From the NCBI RefSeq assembly GCF_014653195.1, contig NZ_BNAH01000002.1:62377-126376 (forward strand): a stretch of DNA of 64,000 nt, written 5' to 3'. Source of the DNA: Thalassotalea profundi. Lineage in GTDB: Bacteria > Pseudomonadota > Gammaproteobacteria > Enterobacterales > Alteromonadaceae. The notes below the pieces were generated by a model that was not told the DNA's origin, searched no databases, and saw only the letters and a list, made by a program, of their open reading frames with translations. Below are positions 33,249 to 43,821 of the stretch, piece after piece (the stretch's first letter is position 1; each line of letters begins with the position of its first letter). A program made the translations under genes and the position numbers.

Positions 33249-36017
33249 TTGAAAAAAAGTCCTAATGACCATAAACAGTATAAAGCTCTCACTTTAGCTA
33301 ACGGGCTAAGAGTTTTTCTCGTCCATAATAATGAATCTTCAAAATCTGCCGCCGCATTAGCTGTCAACGTTGGGCACTTTAATGATCCTATTGAACGACA
33401 AGGGCTTGCTCATTTTCTAGAACATATGCTGTTTTTAGGTACAGAAAAATACCCAGATGGCAGTGAATACCAGCAATTTATCAGTCAATACGGCGGTTCA
33501 AATAATGCATGGACAGCAACAGAGCATACTTGTTTCTTTTTTGATATTCATCATAGCCACTTTGATGAAGCTATAGATAGATTTAGCCAGTTCTTTATTT
33601 CACCACTATTATCACAAGAGTTTGTTAATAAAGAGCGTAAGAATATTGATGCCGAATTTAAACTCAAACTAAAAGACGACATTCGTCGCTTATACGACGT
33701 TCACAAAGAAACCGTTAATCCTCAGCACCCATTCGCTAAATTTTCTGTTGGTAATAGTGAAACATTAGCAGATCATGAAAACAGTCAATTACATGCTGAA
33801 GTAAGAACCTTCTTTGAAGATTATTACTTAGCCAAAGCAATGACGTTAGTACTTGAAGGCCCTCAAAAAATTGAAGAGCTATCTCAAATAGCTAAAGAAA
33901 AATTTAGTGCCGTTAATGCTGCCCAACGAAAAGCCAATACTATTGAGCAACCTCTTTATTTGCCAGAGCATTTACAAAAGCTCATAAAAGTACAACCGGT
34001 AAAAGATGATAAACAACTAATTATTAGTTTTGCATTACCAAATATAAATGAATTTTATCGTAACAAACCAGAAGCCACACTCGTTTACCTTTTAGGGCAT
34101 GAAGGTAAAGGCAGTATTTTATCCTTATTAAAACAGCAGAATTTAGCCTTAGCGTTAACAGCTGGTTCTGGAATTCATGGTGCTAATTTTAAAGACTTTA
34201 ATATTAGCATAAAACTCACCGATACAGGTGAAGCTAACATAAACCAAATAATAACCATTGTTTTTCAATATATTGCACTGATAGAACCAGCTCAATTAGC
34301 TGAGTTTTATTATCAAGAAAAAAAATCACTCGCCGAGATCTCATTTCAATACCATGAAAAGTCAAAACCTATTGATTCAGCATGCCAACTTGCGATAAGC
34401 ATGCAACATTACACCAACGACGATGTGCTTTATGGTGATTATGCGATGGATGGGCTTGATCGAAATCTTTTGTCATATTTACTGAGTTTTTTAAAACCAC
34501 AAAATATGCGCTTAATAGCTATTGGAAAAAACAAAGATTTTGATCATGTTAGTCAGTGGTATCGGGTGCCTTATTCCATTTCGCCAATTACTAACAGCTT
34601 AATTCAAAAATGGTCGTCATGTAAGAATAATGATGCCTTATTTTTACCGCCTAAAAACAACTATATTGTAGTACAACCAGAAATCCTGACTAACGAAGAA
34701 CCAAAAAGATTACTACCTGAAATTATTAGTCAAGAAAGCGGCTTAACTATTTGGTTTCAACAAGACACCCTGTTTAAAGTACCAAAAGGTTATATTTATA
34801 TTAATATAGACAACCCTAGCGTTATTGAAAGTGTCGAAAATATCGCAATGACTCGGCTTTTTGTTGATTTATTTAGCGATGATATTGTAGAAGAGTTTTA
34901 CGATGCGGAGTTAGCAGGTATTAATTACCATTTATACTCCAATCAAGGAGGATTAACTCTACAACTGTCAGGCTTAAGCGAAAAACAGCCTGAATTACTT
35001 AAACACCTATTAAAACGTCTACAAGAATTTCAATGTATTGAAGATAAATTTGACCTATTTAAGCAACAATTATTAACTCACTGGGAAAATGCGAATAATA
35101 ACAAATCAATTTCTCAGCTATTTGCCATCCTTAGTAGTTTAATGCAACCTTCAAATCCAAGCAGTCAATTACTCGCAGATGCATTAGCTCCAATAAGCAT
35201 TCAGACATTTAAAGCGTTTTATCAAAATCTATTTAGTCAAATATCAATAGATGTGTTTATGCATGGTAATTGGCATAAACAGCATGCATTAAATTTGAAA
35301 AGTATAATAGAGCAAACATTTCAACAGAAATACAGCGATAAAAACAAAGTGGCTGTGCCTGTTCTCAATATTGAAAAGCAAGGCCAGTTACAATTACCAC
35401 TGACATTACCTGAGCATGATCATGCCTGTGTAATTTACTTTCCAATGTTAAGTAAAACATTAGCTATGACCGCTAAAACTATGTTAGCTAGCCAAGTACT
35501 TTCTCCTGATTTTTTTCAAGAAATGAGAACCGAAAAGCAATTTGGTTATCTTGTTGGTGTAAGTTTTGTACCCATTAATAAATACCCTGGTCTGGCTTTT
35601 TATATCCAATCACCTAATATTCCCGCAAGTGAATTAGAATCGGCAATGAAAACCTTTATAAATACTAGTGTGAAAATTATTGAAAAAACTAGTGAGGAAG
35701 ACTGGCAACATTTACTCAAAGGTTTAGCCAGCCAATTACAAGAAAAAGATTCAAGTTTACGAATAAAAAGCCAACGTTTCTGGGCTTCTATTTGTAATAA
35801 TGATCACAATTTTTCCCAAAAATCTGTTTTAATTAAAGAACTTTTAAAAATAAGTCGCAACGACCTTAAAAATTATATTTTAGAAAACATTTCCTCAATA
35901 AACCAAACACCCGATTTTATTTCACTACTATCATGTAAAACTGAAAAAAATTCAGTTTCTGATGATTTAACCACCAAATTAATAGAAATTAATAACATTT
36001 GCTCAACTAAATATTAA
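33249..36017 (+). CDS. M16 (insulinase/pitrilysin) family zinc peptidase
   Basis: This 922-residue protein has the inverted zinc motif HFLEH (55-59) followed by the downstream Glu region (NIDAEFKLKL), then inactive M16 repeats. No signal peptide is visible (start MKKSPNDHKQYKALTLANGLRVFL), so it is probably cytoplasmic, whereas pitrilysin is periplasmic. M16 peptidases degrade small peptides inside a closed chamber. The start is TTG with no strong ribosome-binding site. It stands alone, about 190 bp from sixA. Confidence 0.9.
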   Translation: MKKSPNDHKQYKALTLANGLRVFLVHNNESSKSAAALAVNVGHFNDPIERQGLAHFLEHMLFLGTEKYPDGSEYQQFISQYGGSNNAWTATEHTCFFFDIHHSHFDEAIDRFSQFFISPLLSQEFVNKERKNIDAEFKLKLKDDIRRLYDVHKETVNPQHPFAKFSVGNSETLADHENSQLHAEVRTFFEDYYLAKAMTLVLEGPQKIEELSQIAKEKFSAVNAAQRKANTIEQPLYLPEHLQKLIKVQPVKDDKQLIISFALPNINEFYRNKPEATLVYLLGHEGKGSILSLLKQQNLALALTAGSGIHGANFKDFNISIKLTDTGEANINQIITIVFQYIALIEPAQLAEFYYQEKKSLAEISFQYHEKSKPIDSACQLAISMQHYTNDDVLYGDYAMDGLDRNLLSYLLSFLKPQNMRLIAIGKNKDFDHVSQWYRVPYSISPITNSLIQKWSSCKNNDALFLPPKNNYIVVQPEILTNEEPKRLLPEIISQESGLTIWFQQDTLFKVPKGYIYINIDNPSVIESVENIAMTRLFVDLFSDDIVEEFYDAELAGINYHLYSNQGGLTLQLSGLSEKQPELLKHLLKRLQEFQCIEDKFDLFKQQLLTHWENANNNKSISQLFAILSSLMQPSNPSSQLLADALAPISIQTFKAFYQNLFSQISIDVFMHGNWHKQHALNLKSIIEQTFQQKYSDKNKVAVPVLNIEKQGQLQLPLTLPEHDHACVIYFPMLSKTLAMTAKTMLASQVLSPDFFQEMRTEKQFGYLVGVSFVPINKYPGLAFYIQSPNIPASELESAMKTFINTSVKIIEKTSEEDWQHLLKGLASQLQEKDSSLRIKSQRFWASICNNDHNFSQKSVLIKELLKISRNDLKNYILENISSINQTPDFISLLSCKTEKNSVSDDLTTKLIEINNICSTKY

Positions 36018-36143
36018 ATTGGCCGATAACAATTTGACTTCAAACTAGGCATGATTTGTAATGGGTAAAATAATAAAAATTATTAGAACCTTATAGCCGA
36101 CGTTTTTTTGGCTTAATTTTCGTTTTTCGAGCAGGTTATATTT

Positions 36144-39100
36144 GTGCATAAATTTTCAATTCGACACTATATTAGTCGTCTACAAAAAATTTCTTTTTCA
36201 TTGAGTTTATTAGTAATACTACTTAGCTTTTGCATCCCTAGTATTCACGCCAAAGAAATTACGATTCCTTATATTAATACAGAAATTCGCTTTCAAAAGT
36301 TAGATACATATGACGGGCTTTCCCAAAGCTTTGCTTATGATATTGTTCAAGATAAACAAGGCTTTATTTGGGTGGCAACAGATGATGGTCTCAATCGTTA
36401 TGACGGCACAGAATTTGTCCACTATCGTAGTGATGTATTTGACCCACATTCAATCGCACATAATTTTATTCGTAACCTTTTTATTGATAAATCAGGTACT
36501 CTTTGGATTGGAACTTATGATGGTTTAAGTCGTTATAACCCCAAATTAGATAATTTTGATAACTTTACTCACGAAGATCGTAATCCAGAAAGCTTATCAG
36601 ACAATATTATTTGGGACGTTTATCAAGATAATAAAAATGTTATTTGGGTATCTACTGAATCTGGATTACATAAGTATGATCCAATATCTGAGACATTTTC
36701 TACAATTAAAGTTCGTGGAATTACTGAACAACTAAAAGAAATTAAGACGATATTCCAAGATGCAAAAGGCAATTATTGGTTAGGGACATACGAAAATGGG
36801 ATATATATTATTAGTGAAGATTTTTCATTTGCTGTATCTCTCGATGATAAAAATAAATGGAACCTACAACTTCCAACGGACTCATTACACCAAATTGAGA
36901 CCATCGATGATAATTACTGGCTTGCCACTAACAATGGTGTTTTTGTTATAAACCAGGCATATCAAATTATTGAGAAATTTCAATTTAATGATAGTAAATC
37001 TCCATCTTTAATTACTTCAATAAAAAGCATTAAAAATGTAAACAACACACATGTATGGCTAGCAACTAATAATGGAATAAAAGTTATTAACTTATTGAGT
37101 GGGGAAATTAGCGAGTATTACACTGATAAGAATATTCATACATCAATTTCACATGATGATATCTTTAGTTTAGAAAAAGATGCTTATAATAAAATTTGGA
37201 TTGGTTCTAGAAATGGCGTGAATATTTACGACCCTAATGCCAACCTTCTCAAGAGTAGTAATCAAATTAGTCCTTTATTAAATAGCTCTGTTGAATCTTT
37301 TATTGAGCTTGATAATAGTGTGTGGTTTTCTAGCAACGGAGAGCTGTATAAATTAGATGACAAGAATAAAACCTTACAACATGTCAAAACAGATCTAAAG
37401 ACTCCTATTTATCAATTAGTCTCAAACGGTAGTTCAATATTACTCTTAACTGAGAATGATGAGTTATACTCATTAGCTACCAATGGTGAGATCACACAAC
37501 ATCCATTATGGAAAAATATTTTACAATTAGAAGCATGGCGGAAAGTCATCTTTTTAGAATCTGATGTCTGGTTTATTAATATAGATGGGATGTTAACAAG
37601 CTATAACATTGAAACAAAAAAAATAAGTAATAAGCCAAGCATACAACACCACAAAATTTTAGCGTTTGATATAGATAAAAAGTTAGATAAAAACATATTT
37701 TGGTTGGTTACAGATGATGGTTCAATTTATCAATACAATATTACCCAAGATAAATTAATTAATATTCCCTATATCGCACAAGATAATTTCGTCACTAGCA
37801 AAACCATTTCAATTAAAAGCAATAATAACTGGCTTTTACTTGGTTCAGAAAGCCAAGGGGTTTTATTAATAAACAAACTCACTCAAAAAACATACGTTTT
37901 TAATGAAAAAAGTGGTTTAAGTAATAATTTTATCGCTGATATACAAATTGATGAAAACAACAATTACTGGTTCAGTACCAATAAAGGTATTTCAGCCTTA
38001 TCAACAAAAACTCAAAAGGTAAGAACGTTTGAAAGTCCGTTTGATTTAAAAAACAATGAGTATTTAAATGGTAGTTCTTTAATTACTAACTCTGGCATCG
38101 CTTATTTTGGTGGTTTAAAAGGTTTTAGATATTTTAATATCGCTGATTTACAGCCAACAACTCATCACTTTAACAAACCAATATTAACTCGGCTTCTAAT
38201 AGCAAATAAAGAAATTAAAGTAGGTATGAAACCACAAGCTCAAAATGAACAAAGTAAACCATCAGAGCTATACATTCCTCAACAATTAAATAACCTAGAT
38301 TTATTAACTCTAAAATATATCCATTCTCCTATTACCATTGAATTTAGCTCTCCCAATGCAGAAATGCCACAAGATATTACCTATAGATATCGTTTAAAAG
38401 GTCTAGAAGACAACTGGATTGAAACAAGTTCAGACAAAGGTTATGCCACTTATACAAATTTAAGCGCAGGTAACTATACCTTCGAATTACAAGTATATGA
38501 TGTACTAGATCCTACAGTGTTTAAAAGTAAAAATTTACCACTTCATATCCAACCTCCTTGGTGGTTGTCAAATAGTGCGATACTTATTTATAGCTTGATG
38601 ACATTGTTAGTTATTGCTTACTTATTCCAACAAATGCGCCATAAGCGCCTTTACCATTTACAAATAAAACAAAGTGAAGAGCGCTTGAAACTTTCTCTGT
38701 GGGGGAGTGGCGATGAGATGTGGGATTGGAATATTAAAAGTGGCAAAATTTACCGCTCTAATATTTGGGGGATCCTTGAATTTCCACAAGATGGTAAACG
38801 TAACGTGGGCGGTGATAAAACAAATGTTCACGAGAATGATATGCCGCGAATTCGTGACGCTTTAGATGAACACTTTAATGAAAAAACAGATCATTTTGAA
38901 GCCACTTATCGAGTCAGAAATAAAGATAATCAGTGGGTTTGGGTACTAGATCGAGGAAAAGTCGTTGAGCGCGATGAAAAAAACCAACCTACAAGAATGA
39001 CAGGAACACTAAAGGATATTAGTCAAATAAAAAAGGCTGATGAACGCTTAAAATTATTTGCCAAATGCATAGAAAATATTTCTGATGCCGTTATTATTTA

Positions 39101-40721
39101 TGACCGCTTATTCAATATTGTTGACGTGAATAAGTCTTACCAACGAATCACGAATAAAACTAAGCGACAAATGATTGGTACAAGTATGAAATTTAGTCAA
39201 TATCCTGACAGTTTTACTCAAAACGTTAAAAAACATTTACTACAGAAAAATGGCTGGCATGGTGAGATAGAAAGTGTACGAGATAATGGCGAAGTATACC
39301 TGACCGATTTAAATATCGATATTATACGAGATGAGAGCGGTAACATTTCTCATTTTGTTGGTGTTTTTTCCGATATAACTAAACGTAAAGAAACAGAGGC
39401 AGAACTTAGAAAACTTGCCAATACCGATACATTAACTACATTACCAAACCGGTCATATTTTCAAGCTAATCAGTTACGCTTGGTTAAATCAACAATACCT
39501 CATGCTTTATTGGTCTTTGATCTTGATAACTTTAAAAAGGTTAACGACTCCATGGGCCACGAAGTTGGCGATATTTTATTATGTAAAGTAGCTGAGCGTT
39601 TACGAAGTGTAGGTAGATCTCATGATACTGTCTACCGTTTAGGTGGTGATGAGTTTAGTATTATCGTTGAAGATACCAATGATATTCATACAATTACGTC
39701 TATCGCAAAGCAAATCCTTAAAACAATTGCAGAGCCATTAAAATTAAGAAACCAAGAAGTTGTGCTTTTTTCAAGTATCGGTATTGTTCTGTATCCTGAA
39801 GATGGCGCAAACCCTCATGAGTTGCTGAAAAATGCAGATACGGCTATGTACCATGCAAAAAATGCAGGCGGTAATCGTTACCAGTTTTTCAGCGACTCAA
39901 TGAATAAAAAAGCAGTGAAACGTTTACAAATAGAAAATTTAATTCGTCACGGCTTAAAAGAAGATTACTTCTCTGTTTTCTATCAGCCTAAAATTGAAAT
40001 CTCAACAGGTAAAATAGCAGGTATGGAAGCATTAGTCCGCTTCGAAACTCCTTCAAAAGGGATTATTAGTCCTGTGGTATTTATTCCTGTATCAGAAGAA
40101 ACGGGGCAGATAATAGATATTGGCGAAATTGTCTTACGAAAAGCTTGTTTTGCCACTAAACAATGGGTTGATAGTGGTTTATTTGACGGGCGAATTGCTG
40201 TTAACTTATCTGCTGTGCAATTTACCCAGCCTAACCTTGTCGGCATGATTTCAGATATCCTAAAAGAAAGTCAACTCCCAGCTAAGTATTTAGAACTAGA
40301 AATCACTGAAGGAACAGTAATGGATTCTCCACAAGCGGCCATTGACACTATGTTACAAATACGAGCGATGGGAATACATTTGTCATTAGATGATTTTGGT
40401 ACTGGATATTCCTCTCTAGCGTATCTAAAAAAATTCCCTCTCAATACCCTAAAAATAGATAAAGCTTTTGTTGATGATATTGAAACATCAGAGCAAGGAC
40501 GTAATATGGTCGCCACCATAGTAACAATTGCGCATAATTTAGGATTACAAGTTGTAGCTGAAGGCGTTGAAACCAATCAACAATTGAGTTTTCTAGCAGG
40601 CTTAAGGTGCGAACAACTACAAGGGTATTTATACAGTAAACCATTACCAGAGAAGGATTTTCGAAGTTATTTGCTTTCTCATCAAATCACCGACAAATCT
40701 ACGTCGTTTAATAAATATTAG
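36144..40721 (+). CDS. Giant propeller-PAS-GGDEF-EAL c-di-GMP sensor
   Basis: This 1525-residue membrane protein has an N-terminal signal/TM segment (about 12-36). A two-component-regulator propeller follows (repeats such as GFIWVATDDGLNRYDG and GTLWIGTYDGLSRYNP, about 45-640), then a Y_Y_Y domain (about 700-790) and a TM segment (about 812-831). Two PAS domains are next (about 840-1095), then GGDEF (GGDEF at 1167-1171, with an RxxD inhibitory site RSHD at 1158) and EAL (EALVRF at 1295, then LEITEG, DDFGTGYSS, VVAEGVET). Both catalytic signatures are intact, so it may make and break c-di-GMP in response to a periplasmic ligand. GTG start. Confidence 0.92.
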   Translation: MHKFSIRHYISRLQKISFSLSLLVILLSFCIPSIHAKEITIPYINTEIRFQKLDTYDGLSQSFAYDIVQDKQGFIWVATDDGLNRYDGTEFVHYRSDVFDPHSIAHNFIRNLFIDKSGTLWIGTYDGLSRYNPKLDNFDNFTHEDRNPESLSDNIIWDVYQDNKNVIWVSTESGLHKYDPISETFSTIKVRGITEQLKEIKTIFQDAKGNYWLGTYENGIYIISEDFSFAVSLDDKNKWNLQLPTDSLHQIETIDDNYWLATNNGVFVINQAYQIIEKFQFNDSKSPSLITSIKSIKNVNNTHVWLATNNGIKVINLLSGEISEYYTDKNIHTSISHDDIFSLEKDAYNKIWIGSRNGVNIYDPNANLLKSSNQISPLLNSSVESFIELDNSVWFSSNGELYKLDDKNKTLQHVKTDLKTPIYQLVSNGSSILLLTENDELYSLATNGEITQHPLWKNILQLEAWRKVIFLESDVWFINIDGMLTSYNIETKKISNKPSIQHHKILAFDIDKKLDKNIFWLVTDDGSIYQYNITQDKLINIPYIAQDNFVTSKTISIKSNNNWLLLGSESQGVLLINKLTQKTYVFNEKSGLSNNFIADIQIDENNNYWFSTNKGISALSTKTQKVRTFESPFDLKNNEYLNGSSLITNSGIAYFGGLKGFRYFNIADLQPTTHHFNKPILTRLLIANKEIKVGMKPQAQNEQSKPSELYIPQQLNNLDLLTLKYIHSPITIEFSSPNAEMPQDITYRYRLKGLEDNWIETSSDKGYATYTNLSAGNYTFELQVYDVLDPTVFKSKNLPLHIQPPWWLSNSAILIYSLMTLLVIAYLFQQMRHKRLYHLQIKQSEERLKLSLWGSGDEMWDWNIKSGKIYRSNIWGILEFPQDGKRNVGGDKTNVHENDMPRIRDALDEHFNEKTDHFEATYRVRNKDNQWVWVLDRGKVVERDEKNQPTRMTGTLKDISQIKKADERLKLFAKCIENISDAVIIYDRLFNIVDVNKSYQRITNKTKRQMIGTSMKFSQYPDSFTQNVKKHLLQKNGWHGEIESVRDNGEVYLTDLNIDIIRDESGNISHFVGVFSDITKRKETEAELRKLANTDTLTTLPNRSYFQANQLRLVKSTIPHALLVFDLDNFKKVNDSMGHEVGDILLCKVAERLRSVGRSHDTVYRLGGDEFSIIVEDTNDIHTITSIAKQILKTIAEPLKLRNQEVVLFSSIGIVLYPEDGANPHELLKNADTAMYHAKNAGGNRYQFFSDSMNKKAVKRLQIENLIRHGLKEDYFSVFYQPKIEISTGKIAGMEALVRFETPSKGIISPVVFIPVSEETGQIIDIGEIVLRKACFATKQWVDSGLFDGRIAVNLSAVQFTQPNLVGMISDILKESQLPAKYLELEITEGTVMDSPQAAIDTMLQIRAMGIHLSLDDFGTGYSSLAYLKKFPLNTLKIDKAFVDDIETSEQGRNMVATIVTIAHNLGLQVVAEGVETNQQLSFLAGLRCEQLQGYLYSKPLPEKDFRSYLLSHQITDKSTSFNKY

Positions 40722-40842
40722 TGAATACATTTTTTTGACGCAAATCCTAAACTAGCCCTACAACCTGAAAATAAAGGGCTGTTAACAATGGCATACTTTT
40801 CGCTTATTAGAGTTTGACTTTAATAATGAGGAAAATAAGAAT

Positions 40843-41076
40843 ATGTTAACATCAATTATATTAGCGTTATCAGTATCAGCAACTCCGGCTCAACCAGCAG
40901 ATACTTTAGATTTATTACAACAAAACAATAACAATACAGCTACACCTGAAGTAGTAGCACGCAAATCTGTACGTATTGCTCGAAAGTCCGTACGCATTGC
41001 TCGTAAATCCGTTCGTATTGCACGCAAGTCGGTACGTATCGAAGATAATGGCTCAGCAATTACTACATCTTTATAA
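40843..41076 (+). CDS. Small protein with four tandem ARKSVRI heptapeptides
   Basis: This 77-residue protein has a ribosome-binding site (GAGGAAA) upstream. A short hydrophobic N terminus (MLTSIILALSVSATPA) may be a signal sequence, although it lacks the usual basic residues. An N-rich segment follows, then four perfect copies of ARKSVRI (residues 39-66) and a short acidic tail. Codons vary synonymously between copies while residues do not, so the peptide sequence is under selection. Very basic repeats suggest a membrane, DNA or RNA-binding, or peptide-precursor role. No family is recognised. A 34-codon gene follows 9 bp later. Confidence 0.75.
   Translation: MLTSIILALSVSATPAQPADTLDLLQQNNNNTATPEVVARKSVRIARKSVRIARKSVRIARKSVRIEDNGSAITTSL
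40957..41040 (+). repeat. Four 21-bp tandem units encoding ARKSVRI
   Basis: Units begin at 40957, 40978, 40999 and 41020. Neighbouring units differ at 4-6 third-codon positions and at no residue. This is a coding tandem repeat and not a CRISPR array. Confidence 0.85.
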
Positions 41077-41085
41077 GAGGTGGCT

Positions 41086-41190
41086 ATGATAAAACTTATT
41101 AAAAACTTTTTTATTGTAGAACCAAAGGAAAATGCTATTGCTTCAAGAATAGTCATTAAAGAAATGCCTGCGAATACTTGGTGGGGCTAA
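41086..41190 (+). CDS. 34-residue small protein after the heptapeptide-repeat gene
   Basis: An ATG preceded by AGAGG (about 6 bp) opens a 34-codon frame, MIKLIKNFFIVEPKENAIAS... ending ANTWWG. It starts 9 bp after the repeat-protein stop, so the two are probably co-transcribed. A basic hydrophobic N terminus and a Trp-Trp-Gly end are notable. No homolog is known to me. Confidence 0.5.
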   Translation: MIKLIKNFFIVEPKENAIASRIVIKEMPANTWWG

Positions 41191-41274
41191 TCAAACCCGC
41201 TAATCAAATCTGATAATCGCTACAAGGACGTTAGCGACTATATTAAAACCTAGATAAGGAATACGTCTTTTATT

Positions 41275-41284
41275 CCCCCCCCCC
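41275..41284 (+). repeat. Run of ten C residues in AT-rich DNA
   Basis: A C10 tract lies 84 bp after the 34-codon gene and before the convergent membrane-protein gene. Such tracts can vary in length by slippage; a sequencing or assembly artefact is also possible. Confidence 0.7.
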
Positions 41285-41293
41285 TACTACAGT

Positions 41294-41527
41294 TTAAGCT
41301 CGAAGTAATGAATAATTAAGTCCGAATAAACGGTTAAGTTTCATTCTTTTTTTCATACAAAACATCGGCCATATTAATGGGCCAAAACATAAGCCTGCCA
41401 CCGCCCAACGTTTACGACCTAAGCCATTTGACAATGCCTGACAATAAAAAAAGGCAGAAAATATCAACGCAATACTAACGATACTAAGTAACAACATAAT
41501 AGCTTTAATCCGAGTATAAACAGACAA
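41294..41527 (-). CDS. Small inner-membrane protein of unknown function
   Basis: This 77-residue protein has two predicted membrane segments (about 9-30 and 39-58). The junction NGLGRKRWAVAGLCFGPLIWPMFCMKKRM is a pattern I associate with conserved small membrane proteins of marine Alteromonadales. The C terminus is short and basic. It is a single gene ending 10 bp after the C10 tract on the map and has no obvious partner. Confidence 0.6.
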   Translation of the reverse strand: MSVYTRIKAIMLLLSIVSIALIFSAFFYCQALSNGLGRKRWAVAGLCFGPLIWPMFCMKKRMKLNRLFGLNYSLLRA

Positions 41528-41603
41528 ATAAATCCACGATAATATACGTTAATTAGAGTAATTATTCAATAATAAATCTAGGCTGTACCTGTACGATATA
41601 GGG

Positions 41604-41634
41604 ATAAAAAAAGAGGCATTATATCGCCTCTTTT
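41604..41634 (-). terminator. Terminator after fadIJ
   Basis: AAAAGAGGC (41609-41617) and GCCTCTTTT (41626-41634) form a 9-bp stem. On the - strand the stem is followed by seven T. It lies about 50 bp after the fadJ stop. Confidence 0.85.
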
Positions 41635-41685
41635 CGGTTAATTATTGCCTTTGAGTGGCAATAATATGACATTAATACAATTTAA

Positions 41686-43821
41686 TTAATCGTAAAATTT
41701 ACGATTCTCTTCTGCCATTTTTATCAATAATCCGCAAGGCGTAAAACGCTCACCTAGCTCTTTCGACCATTGGTTCATTTTAGCAACAACCTGAGATGCT
41801 CCCACCGTATCAATATATCTGAATGGCCCCCCTAAGAATGGTGCGAAGCCAATACCAAATATAGCGCCAATATCACCATCTCTTGCATTACGGATTATCC
41901 CTTCATCAAGACAACGAACTGCTTCATTTAGCATCATATAAACACAACGCAAGGAAATATCGTCAGACACTGCCACTTGCTTTTTATTGACACCTAATAA
42001 TGCATAGACGCTTTCATCAACGGTTTTCTTTTTAACATTGTTATATAAATAAAAGCCTTTTTTAACTTTTTTCCCTAAACGCCCATCAGCAATAAGTTTT
42101 TCAAATGCCGGTGGCGGGGAAAATCTATCCCCTAATTCAGCTTGAAGAATAGGGCCTATTTTAGAGCCAATATCAATACCTACTTCATCAAGTAATTGCA
42201 TAGGGCCAACAGGAAAGCCAAATTTAACTAAGGCTTTATCTAATACTTCAATTGGCGTTCCATCAAGTAATAATAACGCAGCTTCATTCATGTAGGGTGC
42301 AAGAATACGATTAACATAAAAACCGGCTTTATCTTTAACAACTATCGGAGTTTTTCCTTGTTTTTTCGCTAAAGCGACCGTGGTTGAAATCGTAGTATCT
42401 GAGGTTTTCTCATGAGCAATAATTTCCGCTAACGGCATTTTATCAACAGGGGAAAAATAATGAAGTCCAATTACATTTTCAGGGCGTTCAGCTTTCGCGG
42501 CAATCTTCCCAATTGGTAAACTAGATGTGTTACTTGCAAAAATAGTTGTCTCTTTACAGTTTTTTTCGATATCAGCAACCATTGACTGCTTCAATGATAA
42601 ATCTTCGAATACAGCCTCTATTACTACATCAACAGATTTGAAACCACTGTAGTCAAGCGTGCCAGTGATCATAGCCATTTGCTTTTGCATTTCGCTTTTA
42701 CGGATAAAACGACGTTTGACTTTTTTATTTAATAAGTCAAACGAGTATTTTAAAGCGTGATGAATTCCCTTATGAGAAATATCCTTAATTCTTACCGGTA
42801 AATTAGCTTTTGTCGCTGTAACGAAGGCGATACCACCTCCCATTAACCCCCCACCTAAAACACCAACATTTGCAAAAGGTAAAGCATCAACACCTTCAAT
42901 GCCTTGTTCTTTCTTCATATCAGTTGTCGCGAAAAATATTTGACGAAGTTGAGCTGATTCAGGACTCATCACTAATTGACCAAAATGATCAGCCTCAGTT
43001 TGATACCCTTTAGCTAACGTTTGTTCAATCCCTACTTTCACACAGTCAATGATTTTCACTGGAGATGGATAATTACCTTTAGTTTTAGCTAATACACTTT
43101 TTAGTGCTTGATTAAAAAGTAATTTGCGGCCTAAGGCTGTTCGTTCAAGTATTTTACCAACAAATGAAAGCTTTATTTCACGCTTATGTTGTTGCCCTGT
43201 TTTTACTTTGCCAGATAATGCTAACTTTTCAGCAACACTGATCAACACACTATTGGGTGCTACATCATCAACTAAACCGGCTTTTAACGCTTGTTTAGCG
43301 CGTAATTGTTTACCGGTTAGCATCATATCTAACGCTTTTTGAATACCAACTAATAAAGGTAAACGTTGTGTACCACCACTGCCCGGTAATAAACCTAGTT
43401 GTACTTCAGGAAGGCCTAATGCTGTTTTTTCTGAATCACTACACACACGCGCATGGCACGCCATTGCTAATTCGAGTCCACCGCCTAAACATGCACCATT
43501 TATAGCCGCAACTACCGGAATTTTTAAATTAGCAATTTGATCAAAAATCATTTGGCCTTGTCTAGAAAGTGCAGTTGCTTGCGCAGCACTTTGACAGCTT
43601 GCCAACATATTGATGTCAGCACCCGCAACAAAAGAATCAGGTTTTCCGCTTAATAAGATAACCCCTTTTAAGCTAGTATCAGCTTTAATTTCTTGTAGCA
43701 CTTGCGCGATTTCATCAGCAAACTCAGCTTTTAACGTGTTCATAGACTCCCCATGAACATCCATGATCAAATGTGCTAAACCATTTTCTTGCTTTTTCAG
43801 AGTAAAGGTATTATTGCTCAT
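41686..43821 (-). CDS. fadJ: Fatty acid oxidation complex alpha subunit FadJ
   Basis: This 711-residue multifunctional enzyme has an enoyl-CoA hydratase/isomerase domain (about 1-190; [13 protein letters not shown] oxyanion region; [19 protein letters not shown]). The 3-hydroxyacyl-CoA dehydrogenase domain (about 310-700) contains [18 protein letters not shown] and [16 protein letters not shown] start at ATG 43821, where TAATG overlaps the fadI stop by one base; the upstream extension has no family match. Lengths of 711 and 434 residues fit the FadJ/FadI pair better than FadB/FadA. Confidence 0.94.
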   Translation of the reverse strand: MSNNTFTLKKQENGLAHLIMDVHGESMNTLKAEFADEIAQVLQEIKADTSLKGVILLSGKPDSFVAGADINMLASCQSAAQATALSRQGQMIFDQIANLKIPVVAAINGACLGGGLELAMACHARVCSDSEKTALGLPEVQLGLLPGSGGTQRLPLLVGIQKALDMMLTGKQLRAKQALKAGLVDDVAPNSVLISVAEKLALSGKVKTGQQHKREIKLSFVGKILERTALGRKLLFNQALKSVLAKTKGNYPSPVKIIDCVKVGIEQTLAKGYQTEADHFGQLVMSPESAQLRQIFFATTDMKKEQGIEGVDALPFANVGVLGGGLMGGGIAFVTATKANLPVRIKDISHKGIHHALKYSFDLLNKKVKRRFIRKSEMQKQMAMITGTLDYSGFKSVDVVIEAVFEDLSLKQSMVADIEKNCKETTIFASNTSSLPIGKIAAKAERPENVIGLHYFSPVDKMPLAEIIAHEKTSDTTISTTVALAKKQGKTPIVVKDKAGFYVNRILAPYMNEAALLLLDGTPIEVLDKALVKFGFPVGPMQLLDEVGIDIGSKIGPILQAELGDRFSPPPAFEKLIADGRLGKKVKKGFYLYNNVKKKTVDESVYALLGVNKKQVAVSDDISLRCVYMMLNEAVRCLDEGIIRNARDGDIGAIFGIGFAPFLGGPFRYIDTVGASQVVAKMNQWSKELGERFTPCGLLIKMAEENRKFYD

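Noticed and set aside
40957..41040. Repeats resembling a short CRISPR array
   Set aside because: Units are contiguous 21-mers in frame with no spacers; this is a coding tandem repeat.
41198..41260. Possible tRNA or small RNA near the repeat locus
   Set aside because: No cloverleaf arms or T-loop sequence could be found by eye; no tRNA was seen anywhere in the window.
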